A DNA stretch of 64,000 bases from Bacteroidales bacterium (GCA_016285355.1 JAEEQP010000006.1:1-64000); one strand, 5' to 3'. Counted from the first letter of the stretch, positions 52,301-59,811 are shown. Translations and numbers: made by a program. The notes: generated by a model not told the origin, from the sequence alone.

Positions 52301-53597
52301 CATCGTACTCGGAATCAGTATCGTTGAAACTATCCAAAAGGTGTTGCTGCTCCTCCGAAACGACTTGGATTTCCTTCAAAGGCTTGTCCAAATCCAACAT
52401 CTGGCCGATAACAGTTTCATAACTCTGCATCAGCTGCTCGACGAAAGCCTCTGAATAAAGGTGTGCGTAGTGCGAAAGTATGGCTATGTATTGTTCTTCC
52501 GTTTGGAAAACCTGAACTTCAAGTGGATTACTGGTGCTGTTGTCGGTTAATTGCTCAATAATTACAGGCTTATTATCCAACTTTAAGTCACTAAATAGTT
52601 TTCCTTGATACACAAACATTTGGTGTGTTTCAATACCTTGCTCGCTGCAGAAGTCGGCGTAGGAGTAGAGGCTATGCTTGCGTGCTTCTGTATCGAGGTC
52701 GCCTTGCTTGAACAAATCGCCCGCAGTCATGTCGTCTTTGACGCTGAAGAAGGCTGGCACTGTGCTCACAAACATTCCGAAGCTTCGGGTCAAATGGAAG
52801 TCACTGCGACCGTGCCAAATGGTGGAGAACAGCACCTGTTCGTCGCCCGTGTAACGTGACATCAGTAAGGCGTAGGCCGAGGTGAAGAAACTGCTCAAAT
52901 TGACTTTGTTTTCCTTGCAGAAACGGTTGATGGCGGCTGTATCCACCTTCAACGGCCTGAAGATGGTATGGCTGCGAAACACTTTCTCGTCAAGGTCGGG
53001 CTGCAAGAGGGTGTCCACATCGTCGCAAACGTAGTGCTCCCGATACCATTGTTGGTCGTTTTTCCATAGTTCACCTTGGCGTTGCTCAAACTCCTTAAGG
53101 GCGTAATCAATGGACGAAATCGGCTCGATATCCACTTTCTTTCCTTGATAGGCGCTATCGATGTCGCGCAACAAGACTCTCAGCGAAGCCCCATCGAAGA
53201 TGATGTGGTGGAACTGGAAATAGAGATAGTTGGCTTCAGGTCCACTCATTAGCTTGAAATAGAGCAGTTGGCTGCCATCCAGGGCCATCTTCTTGAAAAG
53301 ATGCGGTTTCTCGGCTTCGATGTCCGTGATTTCCTCTATTTGGATGTCAAAAGGTGCTTCTTCGATGTATTGTTCGGCGACACCTTCCTCGTTTACTTTC
53401 ACGCGACAGTTGGCGTAGAGATGTGCCTCCAAAGCCTTGAGAATAGCCAATTTAAGCCGTTCTAAATCAATATCTTTCCCAAAGGTAAGAAGATTCAAAG
53501 GTTGGTATATGTTACTTCCGGGGTTTTGCATACACTCTGCAAAAACGCCGACTTGTGATTGGGTTAATGGAGCTGTCTTGTTCATATTCTTTGGCAT
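46317..53597 (-). CDS. Dimodular NRPS, C-A-T-C-A-T-reductase (third, separate locus)
   Basis: 2426 aa from 53597; the ATG at 53585 (MNKTAPLTQSQVG) fits the paralogues better and leaves a workable leader after the promoter at 53608-53637. C1 with HHIIFDG (130-136), A1 with YTSGTTGVPKG, T1 with GLTSI, C2 with HHLVFDG, A2 with YTSGSTGLPKG, T2 with LGGTSL, reductase with TGATGFLG and YVHSK. Hand-aligned codes: A1 D-A-E-F-L-G-G-C-Y-K, A2 D-C-M-F-I-A-G-I-L-K. The A2 code and most of module 2 and the reductase are nearly the same as in the NRPS at 21766-29052, while A1 differs, so the two should make related products with a different first residue. It is a single-gene unit without its own exporter. 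Confidence 0.93.
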   Translation of the reverse strand: MPKNMNKTAPLTQSQVGVFAECMQNPGSNIYQPLNLLTFGKDIDLERLKLAILKALEAHLYANCRVKVNEEGVAEQYIEEAPFDIQIEEITDIEAEKPHLFKKMALDGSQLLYFKLMSGPEANYLYFQFHHIIFDGASLRVLLRDIDSAYQGKKVDIEPISSIDYALKEFEQRQGELWKNDQQWYREHYVCDDVDTLLQPDLDEKVFRSHTIFRPLKVDTAAINRFCKENKVNLSSFFTSAYALLMSRYTGDEQVLFSTIWHGRSDFHLTRSFGMFVSTVPAFFSVKDDMTAGDLFKQGDLDTEARKHSLYSYADFCSEQGIETHQMFVYQGKLFSDLKLDNKPVIIEQLTDNSTSNPLEVQVFQTEEQYIAILSHYAHLYSEAFVEQLMQSYETVIGQMLDLDKPLKEIQVVSEEQQHLLDSFNDTDSEYDESQTIISLFKKQVELRPDKVAVVYQDKKYTYREVDTISDDLAYYLTSKGLGREDVIAILIPRCEWMAIASLGVMKAGCAYQPLDPSYPKERLEFMLQDSGTKLLIADEALLPLVEFYQGEVLLTKDITPSLANPVELVGPEPHSLMTMIYTSGTTGVPKGCQIEHRNVVAFCHMHQHCHNITEQSCIAAYASFGFDASIEELFGALTIGAELHIIPEEMRLDLMALNDYFEKNGITHSFMTTQVAYQFATNFECKSLQRLLTGGEKLASFIPPKNFVVANGYGPSEAICYVTNFDVTEERKNIPIGKAQRNVKCYIVDKFGHRLPVGAAGELWVASPQVTRGYLNRPEKTAEVYLPNPFDQGEKYDRIYRSGDIVRYLPSGDIEFVGRKDGQVKIRGFRVELKEVESVIRQFPGIKDVTVQAFDDTNGGKFIAAYIVSDDTVDIKALNNFIMDEKPPYMVPAVTMQIERIPLNQNQKVDKKALPKPEKPSGTSAQDDVHVPMNVLEQELHDIIAEIIGNEDFGLTTVLGYAGLTSIMAIKLAVQINKRFGVTLNSKSLAKTGTIQSIENEILTKILSGEVVKQEAAEEVHADMSNIPLSYAQMGVYVECMKQPESTLYNIPSLIRFPKDTDTTQLAQAVETVIKAHPQMRAHFGSAGSEIIQIVDFEQPIEVVQSQRSEVEMEQYKREFVKPYNLRQGPLYRMEIVTTEQWVYLLHDVHHLVFDGGSFDLFMNQLCDLMDGKEIEAEAYSYADFVAAEKAAESSAEHAAAKDFFQERLGNVEGVTEIPSDLTNPKEQGIIETVIGKLDFDVAEHFCRQHNLSPAHLTLAATFYALSRFTNNEQLCITTLSNGRSDLRISNTVGMFVNTLALSAEIGEQSVMEFLNETSKNFDETLRHEYYPFAQIANDYDLSAEIMFAYQVGVVSKYVCKGQTLEVENLELDVPKFRIAFYIINDETGTPCVCIQYDNGRYSRDLMQHLAQSVSNAVEIFIRQPEMKLQQVSLLDAEQTAILDSFNQTEVPYDDTQTIVSLFRKQVAETPDNMAVVYHDNKYTYREVDDITERMAAYLVAKGLGKEDVVSILIPRCEWMPIAALGVLKAGCAYQPLDPSYPAERLNFMIKDASAKLLIADESLRNIVNEYKGEVLLTKDIKQLPAVSQPVDVTVNPADLFILLYTSGSTGLPKGCQLEHRNLAAFCHWYQRRFELKAEHHVSCYASYGFDCCMMDLYPALTCGACVYIIGDDIRLTLPEVNDYFNENHITHSFMTTQVAYQFATNMDNHSLLHLIAAGEKLASLVPPTNFKLHNGYGPTEGTILITEYEVDKELKDIPVGKPLDNSRLYVVDKQFNRLPPGAMGELWISGAHVTRSYLNRPEKTAEVYLDNPFTDDPKFARIYRTGDIVRYLPDGNIQFAGRKDGQVKIRGFRIELKEVEAVIRQYPGIKDVTVQAFEYENGGKFIAAYIVSDEKVDIKELNAFIGKQKPPYMIPAATMQIDSIPLNQNQKVNRKALPAPVIQAADHEYVEPANEVECLFCKIFGDILTMDKIGATDNFFELGGTSLMVTRVIIEADKAGHHIAYGDVFANPTPRQLANFLKGGVAEEDEEARNYNYGPIEKVLQGNTLDAFRNGEKQPIGNVLVTGATGFLGIHIIKELIDRDDVPTIWCMVRAESEEKAERRLKGMLYYYFSNNYNELFGSRLRVINGDVTQDIKVDGKVDTVFNCAAVVKHFSKGTEIEDVNVGGAAHCVRFCLLNNARLIHVSTYSTAGMSINGMPPENTVYTEQKLYFGQSLNNQYVHSKFLSERVVLDAVALHKLNAKVMRVGNLAPRSTDGEFQINFQTNSSMGRIRVYQMLGCYPYELTSTPMEFSPINEVAKAIVLLSETPQQCCLFHPFNDHYVHFGDVLAELSKIGDAPRQVEAEAFGEALEAAKQDPEKAKRLSSLIAYQDMAHGQKAVMIPADNQYTSQVLYRLGFRWSSTSWDYVDQMLAAIAGFGYFEL

Positions 53598-53607
53598 ATT
53601 TATGGCA

Positions 53608-53637
53608 CAAAAATAAAATAATTGGCAGTGATGGCAA
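53608..53637 (-). promoter_or_regulatory. Promoter of the third NRPS
   Basis: On the minus strand TATTTTTG (53615-53608) and TTG (53637-53635) are 19 bp apart. The predicted start would fall about 5 nt before the ATG at 53597, which favours translation from the ATG at 53585 or near-leaderless initiation. Confidence 0.6.
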
Positions 53638-53646
53638 TAAGTTTTG

Positions 53647-56600
53647 TTATCTGACGACTATTTTTTGCACTTTGTCGTTCAATTTGAGGATATAGACCCC
53701 GGGGGCTACGTCAATGGCCTTGCTGACGCTGCCGCTGATGGTCTCGCTGCTGAGGATGCGTCCGTTGATGTCAATCACCTGCAAGGTGGCTTCGCCTTCG
53801 TTGCTGATGATCCAGTTACCATTGCTATTGAAGGCAAAGGTCTCATTGTCGCCGTCTGCGTCCTCGCAGACGGAAGCAAACACCAGTTTGAAACGGCTCT
53901 CATAATCGGTGGTCTTTGCGGTGAAGGTGTAGGAGGCTGGCCCTTCGACAGGCTCAGAGACCAGTAAGTCCACATCCGCACCCGTCATATTATCAATAAG
54001 GTGGAGGTAGGCCATATCCACGCCTTCGGGATTGACTGTAATCGTGTAGGTGCCGTTCTCGTTAGCCTTGAAATTGACTGGCACCTCTGTCGTAGAGACG
54101 GTGTGCACACCGTCTCTACCAGCGGATACGCTGGCGATGGCGTAGTCCTTGCCGCCTTGCGGGATGTAGATCTTGGCATGGTTGCCGAAATAGAATTTCT
54201 CCAAAGCATTGCCTTCGTTGAAGCTCACGATGGCATTGTCAATCTTGGCGTTGCTGCGCGTGTTGGCTTGGGTCAATGTGATTTGCAGGCTACCGTTATT
54301 AGGCTGCGAAGCTTGTGCTGGAGTGACTTTGGTGAAAGTGACCGTTCCAGCTGCATCGGCATTGACGATGATGCCAGTGATAGGTGCGATAGGTGTTGAG
54401 CTGTAGTTTTCGACGGCCTCCACGCCCGTGCCGCCATCGTTCATCCTATAAAACACCCTGTCGGCATTAACGTTGCATGCAAATGGGTTGCCTATCAAGT
54501 TCCATCCTTGGTTGACATCCACCTGATTGGCGCCTTCCAACTCACTGTAAGGCTTGAGTTCGCCGTTGAGTTTAAGCATAACACTATCGCTGTTGGCGTA
54601 GAGATAGCCTGCGCCGTTGTTGAGCGTGATGAAATCGGGATGATCTTCGGTGTTTTTGAAGTTCTCCCAAGTGGTGTTGTTCAGACGATAGAGGTCGTAA
54701 GTATTGCTACGCATGATTGTATCTGGCGTATATTCTTCGCTCAATGGCGATGCGATGAAATACCAGCCGTCGGTCAGGATGTCGTCGTGGTTTTGCTGCA
54801 CAGTCCAAGGCATGACGACTTTCTCCGCCTGGGCATTCACACCTGAGTTGCTATGGATGAGCTGTCCGCCGTCTTTGATGAAGATGGTGTCGTAATAGGG
54901 GACGCTGATGGTGTCTGCTTTCGCGACATAGTCGGCGGGAACCTCGCAGTGAGCGCAAATGACAACATCGTTGCCGTCGATCGGCACATGGCCGCTGCTC
55001 CATTTGTCGGCATCGTTCCAGGCGCCATCCTCGGAGAAGGTATGGGGCAGTGTTTGCACCCCCCCTATGCTGCAATAATGACAACTTTCTGTTGGGTTGA
55101 AAGTGGTGTAAGTGCCGTCTCCGTTGTCTTGGTAGAGAGCTGCACCCTTGTGGCCACAAGGCTTAATAACGGCGAAAAGGTTGTCTCGACAGGCGGATTC
55201 ACGGTTGGCAGCGAGCACAGCCGTATGGTGCTTCTCGTCACTGCCTGCCGACACCATGGCACCATCGTAGATACTCAAGGTTCCTTCGTTTTCGCTCATA
55301 TTGCCATGCCCAATGGCTTGGCTTCCCGAAATTCCACCATGGGCCACCACATATCCTCCTAGGATGCGGATCGTCCAATCATATTGATTACGGTAACCAC
55401 CACCGATACCTGCACCGCCAGCTTCAACCTCTGACAGTTCATAATTCAGGAATTGGCCCAAGGCGTTGGCGCCAGTCGCCAATATACCCATTACCATGGG
55501 ACTTGACAAACTGCTTGCCTTAAATCTGAGCAAGTGGGTCACGATATGTTTTATGAGAAATCCGGCATCAAAGGGATGATTATCCAGGTGTGTGGGAGGT
55601 TTTACAAACTTATGGGCCCCACCAATTGCCATGACCTCACCGCCCGTGATTTCGATGACGCCGTCGTAACCATATGCTCCACCACCGATGCCCGCACCGG
55701 ATATCATGGACACGGCCAACACACTACCACCATTGATATAGATGACGCTACCATTGTGTTCATCTCTTCCGCCACCAATGGCAGCAGCCTCATCACTGGT
55801 AGCAATAACGATACCATCGTTGATGGTGATGACGCCTCCAGCGCCTTCCATTCCTCCGCCGATACCGGCAGCTTTTGAAGGATAATCTTTGTCATGTGAG
55901 AAAGCCATCACAATTCCACCGTTGATGGTGATAATGCCTCCGGTGCCGCCCACTAGGGGAGAAAAAGTCCACTCTTGGTCGGCAGCCCCGCCGCCGATAG
56001 CAGCGCCATACGAGCTTCCGTAGGCCAACACGACACCGCCGTCGATAGTAATATAACCACCTGAAGCACCGTGTCCACCGCCAATGCCAGCTGACAAATA
56101 TCCACCCGTAGCAGTGATAACACCTCCATGGATGATAATAGGTGATTCCTCTTTCTGATAGCCATGATCACCAGTGCCGATGCCCGCTCCGCCACCATGG
56201 CCATCTGTTCCAGTGCCTGAGGCTACTATCGTGCCGCCAAAGATTTCGATACGGCCGCCTTCGCCACCACCACCTCCAGTGTATTCTCCACCTCCAATGC
56301 CTGCGCCGTAATCACCTCCAGTGGCTTCGATCTCGCCACCATAAATGTAAGTACATGTGCCGCTGCCGCCTTCGCCTCCACCGATACCTGCTGCATCAGT
56401 GCCTCCCGTGGCTTCAATCTTGCCATCCCAAATGGTGATGGTGCCCGACGAACGGTCTTCACATCCGCCGATACCTGCCGCATAAGAGCCTCCAGTAGCT
56501 CTGATGTTGCCACCATGGATGTCGATATTACCAGCGAAGCTGTCATCATGTTTTGGACCTATACCAGGCTGGCTGTTATCACCGATGCAGATGAGCTTGC

Positions 56601-58002
56601 CCATCCTGTCGCCATACGACTGGGAATAGACATGGAGCGTGGTGTGTTCGTTTACGAAGAATCCCCCATAGATTCTGTACTCGGCATCATCGCATAAGAT
56701 GAGGTGAACATTACTGCCACTGCAAGTAAGCCCACATAAAGGGGTTGCGTCTGTACCTTCTGCAATGAACCAGTAGTCATTACCAGACAACACATAATCT
56801 TCAGTACTACCTTCAATATCACAGACATTTGCAATCTGTACATTGTCGGGAATGGTTTTCGCCGTGTGCACCACCTGTTTGTTTTCGCTGTCCCAAGAAC
56901 ATTCATAGTAGCCATAGCGCATCTTCGCCTCGCCGTTCACCAAGACGATGTCATTGGGGATGATATCGGAGAAAAAGTGATCGGTTTCGCTGTTATGGGC
57001 CGCATAGCCTTGAGTAAACACCCCGATGCTATTCATTCTGACACCGATGCTGCCAGGACCTCCCGTGAGGGTGTCGGTGACGGTAATCTTACTACCAGTA
57101 GGCAAATAGATGTCGTCGTCGGCATTGTCTTTAATCTGCACATTACCCTGAATGTTGAGCGTGGTATCATTCCAAATGCCGCTGCCGTTTGCCATGCAGG
57201 TATTGCCGGTGATGTTGCAGCCGTTGATGTTGAGCGTGCCGTGGTTATAGATGCCTCCGCCGTCGTATACTGGAAGTATTGATTCGTTAGAGCACTCGTT
57301 ATCAGCGACGGTGCAGTCTGTCATGGTAAGGGTACCTTCGTTGCGGATGCCGCCTCCAAATAGGTAAGCCAAGTTGTTGCTGATGGTACAACCCTCCATG
57401 TTCAACGTACCTCTATTACAGAGACCACCGCCATATAAGGCATTGTTACCGTCAATGGTGACATTGGTGAGCGTTGCCGTGCAATTCGCGTAATTGATGA
57501 GGCCGCCACCACCTATATTTTCCAAATTGTCGCGGCTGGTGTTGCCACTGAGGGTACAGTCCGTCATGGTCAGCGTGCCGCTGTTCGCGATGCCGCCGCC
57601 ACGGTCATCAGCATAGTTGCCGGTGACAATAACATCCGTCAGGTTCACGGTAGTACCAGTTTCAATGTCTAAGGCTCCGCCGTTGCCGCCCCAGCCGCCG
57701 GTCAGGGTGCCGTTACTCAGATTCAGCGTGGAACCGGTGCGAACCACAATGACCTGACTGCCACGGGAGGTACATCCGCGGTCCAGCGTGAAGCCATTCA
57801 TATCAATGGTTACCGTCCTGTTTCCTGTGATTTCCAATAGATTGGCAATATCAATATCTTTGCCAAACTGGATTTGTGCATTGTTAGTTTGCACCGCAGT
57901 CCGCAGTTCATTTTCGTTCGTGACGGTGGTAGGGGTTTGTGCCCAACTTGTTGTGGTGCAAATCAGCACCGCAAGCAGAGTGAATAGTTTAATTGTTTTC
58001 AT
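53647..58002 (-). CDS. Secreted beta-helix adhesin-like protein with T9SS type A sorting domain
   Basis: A 1451-aa protein. Signal peptide MKTIKLFTLLAVLICTTTSWAQ; residues about 40-330 are parallel beta-helix repeats of the form GTLTMTDCTxSGN; residues about 490-940 are about 15 glycine-rich repeats (GGxIxATGGxxxAGIGGG), interrupted at about 835-900 by a non-repetitive insert (GGAHKFVKPPTHLDNHPF...). A cysteine/histidine stretch and a beta-sandwich-rich region follow, and the last about 75 residues (ATLQVIDINGRILSSE...GVYILKLNDKVQKIVVR) are a T9SS type A C-terminal sorting signal. It should be secreted through the outer membrane and attached to the surface. A 28-bp palindrome is embedded in the frame. 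Ligand unknown. Confidence 0.85.
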   Translation of the reverse strand: MKTIKLFTLLAVLICTTTSWAQTPTTVTNENELRTAVQTNNAQIQFGKDIDIANLLEITGNRTVTIDMNGFTLDRGCTSRGSQVIVVRTGSTLNLSNGTLTGGWGGNGGALDIETGTTVNLTDVIVTGNYADDRGGGIANSGTLTMTDCTLSGNTSRDNLENIGGGGLINYANCTATLTNVTIDGNNALYGGGLCNRGTLNMEGCTISNNLAYLFGGGIRNEGTLTMTDCTVADNECSNESILPVYDGGGIYNHGTLNINGCNITGNTCMANGSGIWNDTTLNIQGNVQIKDNADDDIYLPTGSKITVTDTLTGGPGSIGVRMNSIGVFTQGYAAHNSETDHFFSDIIPNDIVLVNGEAKMRYGYYECSWDSENKQVVHTAKTIPDNVQIANVCDIEGSTEDYVLSGNDYWFIAEGTDATPLCGLTCSGSNVHLILCDDAEYRIYGGFFVNEHTTLHVYSQSYGDRMGKLICIGDNSQPGIGPKHDDSFAGNIDIHGGNIRATGGSYAAGIGGCEDRSSGTITIWDGKIEATGGTDAAGIGGGEGGSGTCTYIYGGEIEATGGDYGAGIGGGEYTGGGGGEGGRIEIFGGTIVASGTGTDGHGGGAGIGTGDHGYQKEESPIIIHGGVITATGGYLSAGIGGGHGASGGYITIDGGVVLAYGSSYGAAIGGGAADQEWTFSPLVGGTGGIITINGGIVMAFSHDKDYPSKAAGIGGGMEGAGGVITINDGIVIATSDEAAAIGGGRDEHNGSVIYINGGSVLAVSMISGAGIGGGAYGYDGVIEITGGEVMAIGGAHKFVKPPTHLDNHPFDAGFLIKHIVTHLLRFKASSLSSPMVMGILATGANALGQFLNYELSEVEAGGAGIGGGYRNQYDWTIRILGGYVVAHGGISGSQAIGHGNMSENEGTLSIYDGAMVSAGSDEKHHTAVLAANRESACRDNLFAVIKPCGHKGAALYQDNGDGTYTTFNPTESCHYCSIGGVQTLPHTFSEDGAWNDADKWSSGHVPIDGNDVVICAHCEVPADYVAKADTISVPYYDTIFIKDGGQLIHSNSGVNAQAEKVVMPWTVQQNHDDILTDGWYFIASPLSEEYTPDTIMRSNTYDLYRLNNTTWENFKNTEDHPDFITLNNGAGYLYANSDSVMLKLNGELKPYSELEGANQVDVNQGWNLIGNPFACNVNADRVFYRMNDGGTGVEAVENYSSTPIAPITGIIVNADAAGTVTFTKVTPAQASQPNNGSLQITLTQANTRSNAKIDNAIVSFNEGNALEKFYFGNHAKIYIPQGGKDYAIASVSAGRDGVHTVSTTEVPVNFKANENGTYTITVNPEGVDMAYLHLIDNMTGADVDLLVSEPVEGPASYTFTAKTTDYESRFKLVFASVCEDADGDNETFAFNSNGNWIISNEGEATLQVIDINGRILSSETISGSVSKAIDVAPGVYILKLNDKVQKIVVR
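54092..54119. repeat. 28-bp perfect palindrome inside a coding sequence
   Basis: GTAGAGACGGTGTG is followed directly by its exact reverse complement. In the minus-strand frame it encodes GRDGVHTVST. The same outer arms (GTAGAGAC...GTCTCTAC, 28 bp overall) form the inner stem of the terminator at 8743-8797. Confidence 0.85.
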
Positions 58003-58021
58003 AGTGCTTGTTTATAAGTAT

Positions 58022-58125
58022 TGTTTTGACGCGGGACACGGGACTTTGGGACACGGGACTTTCATTCCGCGAAAACGGAAGTCTCGCGTCTATTATGTAA
58101 ACTAATTATGCTCATCTACTTATTC
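58022..58125. repeat. GGGACAC/GGGACTT repeat plus copy of the 30840 element
   Basis: Bases 58022-58058 contain repeated GGGACAC and GGGACTT; GACGCGGGAC at the left and GTCTCGCGTC (58081-58090) at the right are inverted. The minus-strand stretch from 58125 to 58081, starting at the stop of the porin gene, matches 30840-30882 closely (shared AGTTTACATAA and AGACGCGAGAC). Confidence 0.7.
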
Positions 58126-59456
58126 TTGTCTTGCCAGATAGTGTGGAACAGGGTAGGCTTCACGGAAAGCATCAGCCAGCCCCAATGCAAATTGCGTTGT
58201 TCGGTCACTTCTTGGATTTGCTGGAGTATGACCATAGTCTCTGTGCCATGCATGTAAGTATAACCTGCCGAAACCGAAACGGCATTGCTGAAGGCGTATG
58301 ATGCTGAAAAATCAACTTCATGCCCTAAGGTCTTGCTGTCCAAATAATCGAGGTCGGTCGCGATGGCATAGTAATGGTATGCGGCATTGAGACTCAGGGC
58401 ATCCACAGGATTTACATTGCCACCAATATAGAGGTTTTGGAGACCGGGGGTGAAGCCGCGGTAATAGTTTTTCATATAGAAGAAGTCCATCGCGCCGTAA
58501 AACTCGTGGTGCGAGCCGAAAACAGCATTGAAACCTCTAATTTTGTCGTGTTGAACCATGCCCAAGTTTCCATCAGTCGGCACGGCAAAATACTTGTCGC
58601 CGCTCAAATAGTCGTATCCGGCAAAGATATTGTATTTCTCGCTGGGTTTCACGGTGGCTTTCACGCTGGCCATGAAAGCATCTAAGGGCAAGCTACTTTC
58701 ATGTTTACCCATTTGGTAGTAGAACTCGCCTTCCAACGACCAATATTTGGGACGGAAGGCCATATAGGTGCCCACCAACTGTTGGTAGTAGGTGACATCG
58801 GTTTCCCCTTCCCTGGTACTTTGCATCCCGATGTTCATGCCCAACAACGAAACGCCAAACATTTTCTTGGGCGTGTCATAGTGATACCAAAGGGTTTGCA
58901 TCGTCTTGTAAGGTTGCAGGCCGCCTGAATAGTATTGGGTTCCGTTATCTATGTTGGCTGCGTCCTGGTTGTAGGCCGCCATCAGATGTACCTTGTGGCT
59001 TTCGCCATCATAGCCCAATTTCACCACATCATGGGTGGGTGCGGTCATCGTCCAGTCGTCGTTGCCGATGATACGTCCGTTGTCATAGTTCAGTTCCTGA
59101 CGGCCGATCTGGGTAAAGAAGCCCTTTTTGGACTGCAACTTGGCCCAACCTTCATAAAGGTTCAAACCAGCGCTACCCTGACCCCAAATGCCAGAAAACT
59201 GCGGCGACAGTTTCACTTCCATCCACGAACGTTTGTAGTCTGCGGTGACACGGTATTTGCCCAGAATAAAATGGGACCTGCGATACTTGTCGAGGCTGTC
59301 GGCCTTGAAACCGCCTGCACGCAACTCGCCACGGGTCACTATTTGGGCATTCAGAGTAAACTCATTATCGGCTTCCTGAGCTTTCAATCCGAAGGAAAAC
59401 AATAATACGAAAAACATGCAAATCCACTTTGCATGTCGGTTGTGATAGTTTTTCAT
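58116..59456 (-). CDS. Alginate-export-family outer-membrane porin
   Basis: A 446-aa protein with a signal peptide (ending SFGLKAQ) and a long series of amphipathic beta strands, typical of the alginate export porin family (ITRGELRAGG..., QIGRQELNYDNGRIIGNDDWTM, FAGYDYLSGDKY, AAYHYYAIATDLDYLDSKTLGHEVDFSASY). In Bacteroidetes these 18-stranded barrels are usually annotated without a known substrate. It begins 25 bp after the STAS gene on the same strand, so the two share a transcript. No Sus-like or polysaccharide genes accompany it. Confidence 0.85.
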   Translation of the reverse strand: MKNYHNRHAKWICMFFVLLFSFGLKAQEADNEFTLNAQIVTRGELRAGGFKADSLDKYRRSHFILGKYRVTADYKRSWMEVKLSPQFSGIWGQGSAGLNLYEGWAKLQSKKGFFTQIGRQELNYDNGRIIGNDDWTMTAPTHDVVKLGYDGESHKVHLMAAYNQDAANIDNGTQYYSGGLQPYKTMQTLWYHYDTPKKMFGVSLLGMNIGMQSTREGETDVTYYQQLVGTYMAFRPKYWSLEGEFYYQMGKHESSLPLDAFMASVKATVKPSEKYNIFAGYDYLSGDKYFAVPTDGNLGMVQHDKIRGFNAVFGSHHEFYGAMDFFYMKNYYRGFTPGLQNLYIGGNVNPVDALSLNAAYHYYAIATDLDYLDSKTLGHEVDFSASYAFSNAVSVSAGYTYMHGTETMVILQQIQEVTEQRNLHWGWLMLSVKPTLFHTIWQDKNK

Positions 59457-59481
59457 AAGTTATTGATTTTATTGATTTTAT

Positions 59482-59784
59482 TTATTTTATTTCGAAAAGA
59501 TCGATAAAGCCCGTCATTTTGAAAACATCCTTGATTTCGTCGTTCAGGTTGCTTAAAACGACCTTGTTGCCATTGGCTTTGGCACTTTTCAGCAAGGCCA
59601 AGAGGATGCGCAAGCCGCTGGAGGCGATGTATTCCAGTTGGGTGCAGTCGATGGTGATTTCTTTCCCGCTCAGATCATGGAGGGGCTGCATGGCTTGTTC
59701 GACTTCAAGGGCGTGGGCGGTATCAAGTTCGCCTTCGAGGGCAACGATGTATTTGCCGTCTTTTTCTGTGATGTTGGTATTCAT
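59482..59784 (-). CDS. STAS-domain anti-sigma factor antagonist
   Basis: A 100-aa single STAS domain (SpoIIAA/RsbV type). The phospho-acceptor motif is seen in YIASSGLRILLALL (about residues 52-65); the family is phosphorylated by an RsbW-like kinase and dephosphorylated by a PP2C, both of which are fused in the protein encoded at 61020-63218. It is therefore the likely partner of that sensor. The two genes are separated by a PIN toxin-antitoxin module. The downstream porin is in the same transcript. Confidence 0.9.
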   Translation of the reverse strand: MNTNITEKDGKYIVALEGELDTAHALEVEQAMQPLHDLSGKEITIDCTQLEYIASSGLRILLALLKSAKANGNKVVLSNLNDEIKDVFKMTGFIDLFEIK

Positions 59785-59811
59785 TGCTAATGATTTTTAT
59801 TGTTAAGGTTG

